Source: Rhodobacteraceae bacterium KLH11 (GTDB lineage: Bacteria; Pseudomonadota; Alphaproteobacteria; Rhodobacterales; Rhodobacteraceae). From it: a stretch of DNA of 64,000 nucleotides. This document shows, one piece after another, positions 7,059 to 14,860 of this stretch (the first letter of the stretch is position 1; each line of letters opens with the position of its first letter). Made by a program: the position numbers and the translations under genes. The stretch is from assembly GCA_000158135.1 (NCBI GenBank), contig DS999533.1, positions 8,551 through 72,550 of the forward strand, read 5' to 3'. The notes beneath the pieces were generated by a model. That model was not told the DNA's origin. It saw only the letters and a program-made list of their open reading frames with translations, and did not search any database.

Positions 7059-7688
7059 TTGGCTGTGCTGACAGCGGCGCTTCTGGCGCTTGGCGCTGCG
7101 CAGGCAAAACCCGCGTCGGGGGGATATCAGCTTTTTGAGCCGGTCGCATTAGAGCATCAACACGCTATCCAATTGGCGTCATTGGGGAATTTTGACTACC
7201 ACGCCAAAGTCGCGTCGGAGTGTTGTAATGCCACAAATAAGGGACTTTTGCCGGATCGATATGATCTTGATGCTGAAATCGACGGCATTCGGAGCTTAGG
7301 CGATCCAAGTGCTGGTGTTGTAAACACTGACAGAGTGCGCCCAGTTAATGGCCGTGTTCCAATTAACTCGCAGCAGTATGCAGGCACAACTTTTGAACTT
7401 TCAGGCGAGCTTGGACAGCGATACCCGCATGGCGTACCGTTTTCGGGTGCTGGCTATCCTGATTTTTCCCGCTATTCGCAAGCGAACGTTAGAATTGAAC
7501 TGACAGGCAGTCGAAGTGCTGACTTTGCCGCAGCCAACAGAGCAGCTGGTTTGGATAGTACGCCGCCAAATATGACATGGCACCATCACCAAGATGCTGG
7601 CTATATGCAGCTTGTGCCCACTGATTTGCATGAAACCGTGCGTCACACTGGTGGTGTTGCAACTTCCGGTATAACGCCATACAGGTGA
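7059..7688 (+). CDS. Polymorphic toxin 4, WHH-type HNH nuclease, leader truncated
   Basis: 209 residues from a TTG at 7059. The C-terminal domain is a WHH-type HNH/Endo VII toxin: GVPFSGAGYPDFSRY, ELTGSRSADFAAANRAAGL, TWHHHQDAG (W174-H177), MQLVPTDLHETVRHTGG. The leader from AVLTAALL onward matches cassettes 1 and 5 almost base for base. However, the first 12 codons and the upstream block are gone, replaced by a relaxase scrap, and an in-frame TGA lies at 7053. The charged start of the signal peptide and the native start are therefore missing, so expression and export are doubtful. CCNATNKG replaces CCNAPNKG. Confidence 0.8.
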   Translation: MAVLTAALLALGAAQAKPASGGYQLFEPVALEHQHAIQLASLGNFDYHAKVASECCNATNKGLLPDRYDLDAEIDGIRSLGDPSAGVVNTDRVRPVNGRVPINSQQYAGTTFELSGELGQRYPHGVPFSGAGYPDFSRYSQANVRIELTGSRSADFAAANRAAGLDSTPPNMTWHHHQDAGYMQLVPTDLHETVRHTGGVATSGITPYR

Positions 7689-7692
7689 TAAG

Positions 7693-8142
7693 ATGGTTGA
7701 AATTAGCCCAAGCGTTGAATCTACGAATCAACACGCCATTGACCTATTCCAACGGTTTATCGGCAAGAGACTACCTAAAGACTATGTAAAGTTCTTGCTG
7801 GACTATAATGGCGGTTCACCTGTGCCGGATGCTTTTGATTTTAAAGATGGTACCGGTGGTTCCAGTGTTCGTTACTTTCACGGTCTGCGGAAAAATGCTG
7901 ATGATGACGACCTCTTAAGGAATATTGACGTCTATAAAGATCGTATGCCTTCGGATTTTTTGCCGATTGCATCAGACTTTGGTGGAAACAAGATTGTGAT
8001 CGCTGTCAGCGGTCAATACTATGGCCGTCTTTTCTTTTGGGACCACGAAAATGAAGTTGATGAGGGTTTTATAGCTGGCGTGGAAAATATGAGCCTGATT
8101 GCTGACAGTTTTTCTGTGTTTCTGAGCGGCTTGCACGAATAG
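7693..8142 (+). CDS. SMI1/KNR4 (SUKH) immunity protein for toxin 4
   Basis: 149 residues, 4 bases after toxin 4. SUKH signatures: FQRFIGKRLPKDYVKFLLDYNGG, then LPIASDFGGNKIVIAVSG and RLFFWDHENE. SUKH immunity proteins are regular partners of WHH nucleases. The gene is intact even though its toxin has lost its leader, so it could still protect the host from a kin toxin. A broken DUF6118 tail follows on the other strand. Confidence 0.85.
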   Translation: MVEISPSVESTNQHAIDLFQRFIGKRLPKDYVKFLLDYNGGSPVPDAFDFKDGTGGSSVRYFHGLRKNADDDDLLRNIDVYKDRMPSDFLPIASDFGGNKIVIAVSGQYYGRLFFWDHENEVDEGFIAGVENMSLIADSFSVFLSGLHE

Positions 8143-8181
8143 CTGCTCGCCTGTGCTTGTTACTTGATCACCGTTCGCTGC

Positions 8182-8545
8182 TCACTCTGCCGGTTTTGGC
8201 TCTTGATATTCCGGCATGTGGATTGCGCAGAATTTTGCGCATGACTGCTGTTGATGATTTGCCCGTCTGCTTGGCCACACCAATAAGCGTCATTGCCTTG
8301 TGTGATGAGGCGGACTGAGCGGTCGAAATCATTTGCTCTGATTTGGTCCTTGGCGAAGAAGTAGCTTCCTGCGCCTGCGAGTCCTGCTGCCACGGCCATC
8401 GCTGCCGCCAGCGTAGCCCAGTCCCATTTTGATCTTGTGTCTCTTTCTTCGAGTCTGGATGCGAGGCCTGCGAGGAAGTTTGTCTCGCTGGTGATTTTAT
8501 CGGTTTGGGCTTTGAGGTCTCGGGCGGTGTTTTGCAGCTCGCGAT
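8182..8545 (-). pseudogene. DUF6118 C-terminal fragment (copy 3, frameshifted)
   Basis: Homologous to the C-terminal half of the 1611-2288 protein: LQNTARDLKAQTDKITSE, LASRLEERDTRSKWDW, a membrane helix, YWCGQADGQIINS. A small indel near 8245 throws the frame, and the expected end (FCAIHMPEYQEPKPAE) continues in another frame to 8182. Upstream homology ends near 8545, where toprim-primase sequence starts on the plus strand. Confidence 0.8.
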
Positions 8546-10934
8546 CCCGCGCGGCCTGTCCTCACCCGACCTGCTCAAAGAGTTCAAGCTGGGGTACTGC
8601 AACCGGACGCTTAGCTATCGGTTGCCAAGCAAGCACACGAAGGCCGGGAAGGCGATCCGGGCGACGTTGAAAGATGCCGGGATTTATCGTCAGACGATGT
8701 TTGAGCATTTTGGCGGCTGTCTTGTGGTGCCGGTGCTGGACCCGGAAACCGGCGCGGTGCTGGAAGCCTATGGGCGCAAGATCAGGCCGGATTACAAGAT
8801 CGGCAAGAATGAGATGAAGCACGGGTATTTGCCGGGTCCGCATCGGGGCGTGTGGAATGTCAAGGCTTTTGTCGCGTCAGATGAGATCATTCTGTGCGAG
8901 GTGCTGATTGATGCGATGACCTTCTGGGTGCAGGGGTTCCGCAATGTGACGGCGATTTATGGTACGTCTGGCTTCTCTGCTGACCTGAAACGCGCCTTTG
9001 AAACCTCTGGTATTGCCCGCGTGTTCTTGGCGTTTGACCGGGATGAGGCGGGAGACCGTGCGGTGGAGAAATATACCCCTCGGTTTGCGGAACGCGGCAT
9101 TGAGGTGCGGCGTGTTCAGTTCCCGAAGGGGATGGATGCGAATGAGTATGCGCTGAAGGTGCAGCCTGCGGCAAAGGCGCTGGATCATCTGCTGCGGTCT
9201 GCGGAGCTGGTGAGTGAGGGGCATGGCGACCCTGGCAATGGCGGGGATGGACTCGCAGGCGGTGGCGCGGGTGGTGACGATCAGGCATTGGCAGCTAAAG
9301 AAAAAGGAGCCGTGGTGCCGTTATCAGCGGTGCGGGCGGATGCTGGCCCTGTTCTTCATTTAGCTGCTGATTCTGACCGAATGCCCCGGTCTGAGATGAC
9401 TCTGGAATAGGGCGATCACGAGCTGCATCTGGGTATTGGGGATCGGTCTTATCGGGTGTGTGGTTTTGAGAAGAACCTCAGTTACGGGGCGCTGAAGGTC
9501 AATCTGATGGCGCGATGTTCTGATCTGTTCCATGTGGATACGCTGGATTTGTATCAGGCACGGCAACGGGCGGCGTTTGTGCATCAGGCATCGGTGGAGC
9601 TGGGTCAGGCTGAAGAACGGATCAAGTGGGATCTGGGTCAGATCCTTTTGAAGCTAGAGGGGTTGCAGGCGGATCAGATCAAGAAGGCGCTGGAGGTGGT
9701 GGAGCCGGAAGCAGAAGCGGACGCCGAGTTGCGCAAGGCTGCGCTGGACTGGCTCAAATCCCCTGATCTTGTTGAGAACATCCTTGCGGACTTCGGGCGG
9801 CTCGGCGTTGTGGGCGAGGATACCAATGTGCTGACGGGGTATCTTGCGGCGGTATCGCGCAAGCTGGACCGGCCCTTGGCGGTGATCATCCAGTCCTCGT
9901 CGGCGGCGGGGAAATCGTCGCTGATGGAGGCGGTTCTGGGTCTGATGCCAGAGGAGGAGCGGGTGCAATACTCGGCCCTCACGGGCCAGTCCCTGTTTTA
10001 TATGGGCGAGACCAATCTCAAGCATAAGATATTGGCCATTGCCGAAGAAGAAGGGGCCAGCAATGCGTCTTATGCGCTGAAGCTGTTGCAGTCGGAGGGG
10101 GAGATCACGATTGCCAGCACCGGCAAGGATGATGCGACGGGTCAGCTTGTGACAAAGGAATACCGGGTGGAAGGCCCGGTGATGTTGTTCCTGACCACGA
10201 CGGCGATCGACATTGATGAAGAGCTTTTGAATCGCTGCATGGTTCTGATAGTGAATGAAAGCCGAGACCAGACGCGGGCGATTCATGTCATGCAGCGGCA
10301 GCGCCAAACCTTGGAGGGGTTGCTGGCGGAGGTGGATCGAGGTGCTGTGACGGGATTGCACCGGGCAGCACAGCGATTGTTGCGCCCCCTGAAGGTGGTG
10401 AACCCCTATGCAGCGGATCTGAGCTTTGCGGATGGTCAGACACGGACCCGGCGCGACCATATGAAATACCTTGGCCTGATCAGCGCGATTGCCTTGCTGC
10501 ATCAATATAGCCGGGAGGTGAAGCGGGTGGAACATCAGGGCCACGTCATTGAGTATGTGGAGGTCTGGCCCAAAGACATCGAGCTTGCCAATAAGCTGTC
10601 CTCGGTGGTGCTGGGGCGGACGCTGGACGAGTTGCCGCCGCAGACGCGCAAGCTACTGATTGCGCTTCAGGACTGGATCAGGGGGCGGGCCGACACGGAA
10701 GATGTGCCGGTGCGGGATGTCCGGTTCAGGCGGCGAGAAGCACGGGAAGCGCTTGGCTGGACGGACACGATGCTGAAAATCCATCTGGGGCGTTTGGCGG
10801 AGCTGGAATATCTGCTGGTGCATCGTTGGGCTGTTCGAGGCGGCATGTCCTTTGAATATGAGCTGGCCTGTGACGGGTCTGAGTTGGGGGGCCTTGGCCT
10901 GAAATCCCCGTTTGTTGCTGATGCCCCGGTTTAA
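8505..10934 (+). pseudogene. Toprim primase / helicase of a mobile element, split by an amber codon
   Basis: Two consecutive ORFs in the same frame. The first (to 9410) encodes a toprim domain: GCLVVPVLDPETGAVLEAYG, EVLIDAMTFW, VFLAFDRDEAGDRAVEKY. The second (from 9411, first usable start GTG 9456) encodes an ATPase region with SSSAAGKSSLMEAVLG as Walker A and LAIAEEEGA as a likely Walker B. They are separated only by a TAG at 9408-9410, with sensible codons on both sides, so this was one gene of the CHC2-zinc-finger/toprim/ATPase type used by integrative elements for replication. The zinc-finger N-terminus is missing, replaced by DUF6118 sequence near 8545. Two inverted seam motifs lie inside the coding region (9290-9299, 9359-9368). 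Confidence 0.75.
9290..9368. repeat. Pair of inverted seam motifs inside primase gene
   Basis: GGCAGCTAAA at 9290-9299 and TTTAGCTGCT at 9359-9368 point away from each other across about 60 bp. The sequence between them encodes a low-complexity Ala/Val linker between the toprim and ATPase halves. This may be the trace of an insertion or join. Confidence 0.35.
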
Positions 10935-11120
10935 GAGGTCACAAAATCCCCAAGTGGTCATGGATTTGGGGAAGTGGTCGTTAAGTGGTCATGAATTGGC
11001 TGACCTCTTGAATGATTTAAAACCAATGGGTTGCGTTGAAAAAGGCGAAGCGGTCATGGATTTTGAAACTGCATACTGGAAGATTAAACACGTTCGCGCC
11101 TGCGTTCTTAATATCTTCTC

Positions 11121-11145
11121 TTTAGTAGCCTCTCTTTTAGTTGCT
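11121..11145 (+). repeat. Two seam-like motifs downstream of primase gene
   Basis: TTTAGTAGCC (11121-11130) and TTTAGTTGCT (11136-11145), both preceded by TCTC/TTCTC, lie in the otherwise non-coding stretch 10935-11320 between the primase and the recombinase. That stretch holds no gene I can support. Confidence 0.3.
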
Positions 11146-11267
11146 TCTGAAGATCAAACCCCATCCAGATCAGGCCATTGCGTGTTGGTGCTGACCGAGC
11201 GCCGGATTGCAGGCCGGGTGATGGTGGCTCTGGTATTGGCGATGCGCGCATCCGTGGCCCTTTCTTT

Positions 11268-11277
11268 TTTAGCTGCT
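11268..11277 (+). repeat. Seam motif TTTAGCTGCT before recombinase
   Basis: TTTAGCTGCT preceded by TTTCTTT, some 50 bp before the first recognisable recombinase codons. It has the same orientation as the motif that precedes the relaxase piece at 2321. Confidence 0.35.
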
Positions 11278-11321
11278 GAAAGAAAAATCCTTTCCACGCA
11301 GCCCGGCGGTTCCCATGGGTA

Positions 11322-12311
11322 AAAAGGCCAGCATACGCCACTGCCGCCGATTGGTGACCCCAGTGATAGCAACACGCTCTATAACTGGATGCGTCGGTTC
11401 CTGGCGCATCAGTTGGAGAAACATTATAGCCCGCGCACGGTGGCGAACCGCGAAACCTATCTGCGCTACTTCGTGGCTTGGGCCGATGAGCGGGAGCTCC
11501 GTTACCCGCAGGAGATCACCAAGCCCATTCTGGAGGCATATCAGCGGTATTTGTTCCATCACCGAAAACAGAACGGCCAGCCCTTGTCTGTACGGTTCCA
11601 GCATGGGCGGATCATTCCAATCCGGGCGATGTTCTCTTGGCTGGTGAAGAACAATCACCTTCTGAGCAACCCGGCTTCTGATCTGGAGCTGCCGCGGCTG
11701 GACAAGCGCCTGCCCAAGGCGATCCTGAGCCAGTCTGAGGTGGAAGCCATCCTGAACGGGATCGACATATCTGACCCGATGGGCATCCGGGATCGGGCCA
11801 TTCTGGAGGTGCTCTACAGCACGGGGATGCGACGCATGGAGGTGATTGCGCTCAGGTGGGATGATTTTGACATTGAGCGCGGCACGATCTTCATCCGCGA
11901 AGGCAAAGGCAAAGTGGATCGTATGGTGCCGATTGGCGAGCGGGCGCTTCTCTGATGCGAGAAATATCTGCATGAGGTGCGGCCTCAGTTCGATCTGACT
12001 GGCCATGATCCCGCTTTCTTTTTAACCAGCCTTGGACCCCGAATCGCATGACCCAGCTTGTGCGGGGTCACATCCGCGCGGCCGAGACCGGCAAGAGCGG
12101 CTCCTGCCACCTGTTCCGCCATAGCTGTGCGACACTGATGCTGGAGAACGGGGCTGATATCCGTTACATCCAGCAGCTTCTGGGACATGCCAAACTCGAC
12201 ACCACGCAGATTTACACCCAAGTCTCCATCCGCCAGCTCAAGCAGGTGCATACCCTCTCTCATCCGGCGAAAATGGGCGGGGATGGTGAAGTGATTAAAG
12301 ATGAATCTTGA
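11322..12311 (+). pseudogene. Xer-like tyrosine recombinase, nonsense and frameshift
   Basis: The N-terminal core-binding domain (NTLYNWMRRFLAHQLEKHYS) and the first catalytic box (YSTGMRRMEVIALRW) are intact. At 11953-11955 a TGA replaces the TGG kept in the paralogue at 2933. Near 12033 a 10-bp deletion shifts the frame relative to that paralogue. The C-terminal HxxR and LGH boxes then follow in the new frame ([15 protein letters not shown]). No clear start codon lies upstream of the LPPIGDPSD stretch. The gene is dead as written, so any recombinase activity must come from elsewhere. Confidence 0.85.
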
Positions 12312-12337
12312 AAATAGGTACGTAATCGCGTACTTAT

Positions 12338-12598
12338 ATGAGTATGAGAGCGACAACCTATACCGACTTCCGCCGCAACCTGTCCGCCACGATTGACGGG
12401 GTTGCTGATGATCATGAACCCGTGCTGATCACGCGCAGCGGCGGCAAGCCTGCGGCTGTGCTGATGTCTCTGGAAGACTTCGCGGCCTTTGAAGAAACGC
12501 GTTATCTGCTGAGCAGCCCGGAAAACTCCAAGCGTCTGCTGAAGGCGGTGGAAGAACTGGACGCGGGCAAGGGCGTTGAAAAGGCCCTGTTCGAGTGA
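12338..12598 (+). CDS. yefM: YefM/Phd-family antitoxin
   Basis: 86 residues with the Phd/YefM N-terminal fold: YTDFRRNLSATIDGVADDHEPVLITRSGGKPAAVLMSLEDF, then an acidic C-terminal helix that should wrap the toxin. It overlaps the toxin gene by 4 bases. The TACGTAATCGCGTACTTATA stretch just upstream contains a GTAC-centred half palindrome of the kind expected for YefM autoregulation. Confidence 0.9.
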   Translation: MSMRATTYTDFRRNLSATIDGVADDHEPVLITRSGGKPAAVLMSLEDFAAFEETRYLLSSPENSKRLLKAVEELDAGKGVEKALFE

Positions 12599-12849
12599 GG
12601 ATCATCTTCCATGAACAGGCTTGGGACGATTACCTCTATTGGCAAAAGCGTGATCGCAAGCTGCTGGACCGCCTGAATAACCTGATTAAAGAATGCATCC
12701 GAACCCCGTTTGATGGGACTGGTAAACCTGAGCCTCTGAAGGGGCAACTCTCTGGTTGGTGGTCCCGCCGTCTGAATCGGGAGCATCGGCTGGTCTACCG
12801 CGTTGAGGATGATCAGCTTCTCATTGCCCAGTGCCGCTATCATTATTGA
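12595..12849 (+). CDS. yoeB: YoeB-family mRNA interferase toxin
   Basis: 84 residues, full length. YoeB landmarks are all present: IIFHEQAWDDYLYWQKRD at the N-terminus, GTGKPEPLKGQLSGWWSRRL in the middle and EHRLVYRVEDD with a C-terminal CRYHY. YoeB cuts mRNA on the ribosome and is held by YefM. It follows the dead recombinase, just as the RelE-like module follows the other recombinase piece. Confidence 0.92.
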   Translation: MRIIFHEQAWDDYLYWQKRDRKLLDRLNNLIKECIRTPFDGTGKPEPLKGQLSGWWSRRLNREHRLVYRVEDDQLLIAQCRYHY

Positions 12850-12856
12850 GATAAAT

Positions 12857-13324
12857 ATGAGCCAGATTGACAGGATACTTGACCTGCATAAAGACCGGCT
12901 ACAGTCCCTTGAGGACGGGATCATTGGGGAGGTTATTGGCGTCGCTCAAGCCATTGATGAATTGCGCAAATCCCTTGATCAGTTGAGCATGTTGCTTAAC
13001 GAACGAAAGTTCGGCAAAGCATCTGATCTGGGTTATCGCGAGATCGCGTCAAACTTCGTATTTTTGCAGCGAACCTTGGCAGGGCTGCAATCGGTGGACC
13101 AAGATGTCTCGTCATGTATCTCGGACATGGCCGGTGATTTAGAATGTTCCTATGAGGACATCGAAGCGGACGTGAAATCCAAGATATTTTGCTATCGCAC
13201 ACGAGCGGAGATCGCCGAAGACGAAGCCGCTGAATGGAAACGTGAAAACGCAGAGGCGATTGAAAACGTTAACCGCTGGGTCGAAGAAAGCGGCCTGCCG
13301 CTGAGCAAGCATCAGCCCGAATAA
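12857..13324 (+). CDS. Hypothetical protein with CcdA-like antitoxin tail
   Basis: 155 residues from the ATG at 12857; the longer frame from 12803 reads through the YoeB 3' end and is unlikely. The first 115 residues are helical and unrecognised (DRILDLHKDRLQSLEDGIIG). The last 35 (DEAAEWKRENAEAIENVNRW then VEESGLPL) match the C-terminal pattern of CcdA-type antitoxins, where a W-x-x-EN-x-x-A-I segment binds CcdB. No CcdB gene follows; the cassette 5 block does. It may be a fusion created at a seam. Confidence 0.5.
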   Translation: MSQIDRILDLHKDRLQSLEDGIIGEVIGVAQAIDELRKSLDQLSMLLNERKFGKASDLGYREIASNFVFLQRTLAGLQSVDQDVSSCISDMAGDLECSYEDIEADVKSKIFCYRTRAEIAEDEAAEWKRENAEAIENVNRWVEESGLPLSKHQPE

Positions 13325-13329
13325 CCACC

Positions 13330-13396
13330 CATTCTTCTTTAGCAGCCAATTGCTTACGGCTTCCCAAAGCGCCGCGTCTCAGTCTATGACTGAGCT
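13330..13396 (+). repeat. Conserved block upstream of toxin cassette 5
   Basis: A third copy of the cassette block, with TTTAGCAGCC at 13338-13347 and GCTTACGGCTTCCCAA, closely matching 183-249 but with an unrelated left flank (the CcdA-like gene). It ends in the mini-ORF ATGACTGAGCTATGA overlapping the toxin start. Confidence 0.7.
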
Positions 13397-13990
13397 ATGA
13401 CTTTGCGACTTCAATCCTTCTTTGCGGGCCTATTGGCTGTGCTGACAGCGGCGCTTCTGGCGCTTGGCGCTGCGCAGGCAAAACCCGCGTCGGGGGGATA
13501 TCAGCTTTTTGAGCCGGTCGCATTAGAGCATCAACACGCTATCCAATTGGCGTCATTGGGGAATTTTGACTACCACGCCAAAGTCGCGTCGGAGTGTTGT
13601 AATGCACCAAACAAGGGACCTGAAACGCCCGGTATTTCACCGTCTCAAATCCAGCGCAATAAGATTGCTGGAGATAGAGCCTCTGATGAAATTGCGCTTC
13701 AACACCCAAATTCGCAACGTGAGGTGATTTTGCGCACAACGAATGGGCCACGCCGTGTTGATGTACTGACAGAAGATGGCGGAGCTATTGAATCCAAAGT
13801 AGGTCGTACGTCCGCAGATTCCACTACGATGCGACAGGTGAATAAGGACCGAGAGCTTCTAGAAAACGGCGACGTGACTTCGGTTACTTGGGAGTTTCGG
13901 CGGAGTGCACAAACAGGTAGGGTTGGGCCTACGCCAAGGCTGCAAGCAGAGCTGGAGACAGCAGGCATTGAAATTAGGATTATTGATTGA
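13397..13990 (+). CDS. Secreted polymorphic toxin 5, PD-(D/E)xK-type nuclease
   Basis: 197 residues. Residues 1-74 are the cassette leader, almost identical to toxin 1 in DNA and protein. The C-terminal domain contains RRVDVLTEDGGAIESKVG (D122, E132, K134), a standard PD-(D/E)xK site, then TMRQVNKDRELLENGDV and VTWEFRRSAQTGRVGPTPRL. This resembles a nuclease domain recurrent at the ends of polymorphic toxins, but I cannot give its family name. A secreted DNase or RNase is inferred. The stop overlaps the immunity start (TGATG). Confidence 0.8.
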   Translation: MTLRLQSFFAGLLAVLTAALLALGAAQAKPASGGYQLFEPVALEHQHAIQLASLGNFDYHAKVASECCNAPNKGPETPGISPSQIQRNKIAGDRASDEIALQHPNSQREVILRTTNGPRRVDVLTEDGGAIESKVGRTSADSTTMRQVNKDRELLENGDVTSVTWEFRRSAQTGRVGPTPRLQAELETAGIEIRIID

Positions 13991-14508
13991 TGAGCGAATA
14001 CGAAGTTTTTCAGCCGAAACTGGATAAACCGTACAATCTGGCGGAACGTAAAGAAGCCAAGGCGGCATATGATTGGTTTGTTGAGTCTATTCCAGCGCGC
14101 ATAGAGATGTTGCAGTGTTTTGTGCGTAAGTGCGGCCATCCGATGCTAGAGGGGAGAGATTTTCTACCGGTTCTGAACGATTTTTATTTTGGAGTCTGTT
14201 CGGAAATCTCCGGACAAGAAAAATTAAGCCTTCTAGAGCTTTCACTTGCCAATGATATCAACATGTATATCAGTGATCTTCTAGTGCAAAAATTTGATAA
14301 CTTGAATTGGGCTTTCCATACTTTCGGAAAGTCCGATGTGAGCTATCAACGCCCCGTTGTCATGGGATTCTCGAAGGTCAAAGACAAAAAGTATTCGAGA
14401 GAGTTTTTTAGGCCAATTTCAAGCTACGCTATCAGGATCATTCAAGGTAGGCCGAAAGAGGATGATTTATTTTTTAAGCTCTACGATTCTTGTGAGAGAT
14501 TCGCCTGA
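13990..14508 (+). CDS. Putative immunity protein for toxin 5
   Basis: 172 residues, starting with the ATG inside the toxin stop (TGATG). Soluble and mixed-charge, with no signal peptide. No family recognised; visible segments include EAKAAYDWFVESIPARIEML and a YSREFFRPISSYAIRII strand-rich end. The role is inferred from coupling. Unlike cassettes 1, 3 and 4, no DUF6118 tail follows. The stretch 14509-14786 holds only short, unconvincing ORFs. Confidence 0.6.
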   Translation: MSEYEVFQPKLDKPYNLAERKEAKAAYDWFVESIPARIEMLQCFVRKCGHPMLEGRDFLPVLNDFYFGVCSEISGQEKLSLLELSLANDINMYISDLLVQKFDNLNWAFHTFGKSDVSYQRPVVMGFSKVKDKKYSREFFRPISSYAIRIIQGRPKEDDLFFKLYDSCERFA

Positions 14509-14786
14509 TCACTCCTCTTCGGCTCTGGTACAAAGTTTTGGCCGTTGACGTTCGCGCCGCCAGCAGGTGAATGACTTTCGAAATTATCAAGTCGAAAGTC
14601 AAATCATTAACGATTTCTAAGGCGCAAAGTATCCTAGGCAAGCGATCTGTTCACGGTGTTCTTCTATGTCTGATAAGGCGTGATACCGAGTTCTGGAAGA
14701 ATTCATGCACGACCGAGGCGTCTCTGTTGACGCGATTGTTGCAGCGACACCGTTTTCATTCGCTGCTGATGCTGATGACGCGGTTG

Positions 14787-14803
14787 TGTCCGTCGTCAGA
14801 GTT
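14787..14803 (+). repeat. 17-bp direct repeat, left copy
   Basis: TGTCCGTCGTCAGAGTT, repeated exactly at 15819-15835 in the same orientation. The two copies bracket the orfB-only IS3 remnant. This is too long for an IS3 target duplication (3-5 bp), so it may reflect a deletion or insertion between short homologies. Confidence 0.6.
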
Positions 14804-14860
14804 CTTCGGAATTCTGAGGTGTTTTCGTAACGGAGGCTCTGGTTCGGTTTCTGTTTGAGT

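Noticed and set aside
14571..14858. ORF of 95 codons, and in another frame a glycyl-tRNA-synthetase-like phrase
   Set aside because: Low coding likelihood in the first frame. The resemblance of the second (EFMHDRGVSVDAI) to GlyS is too short and weak to report.
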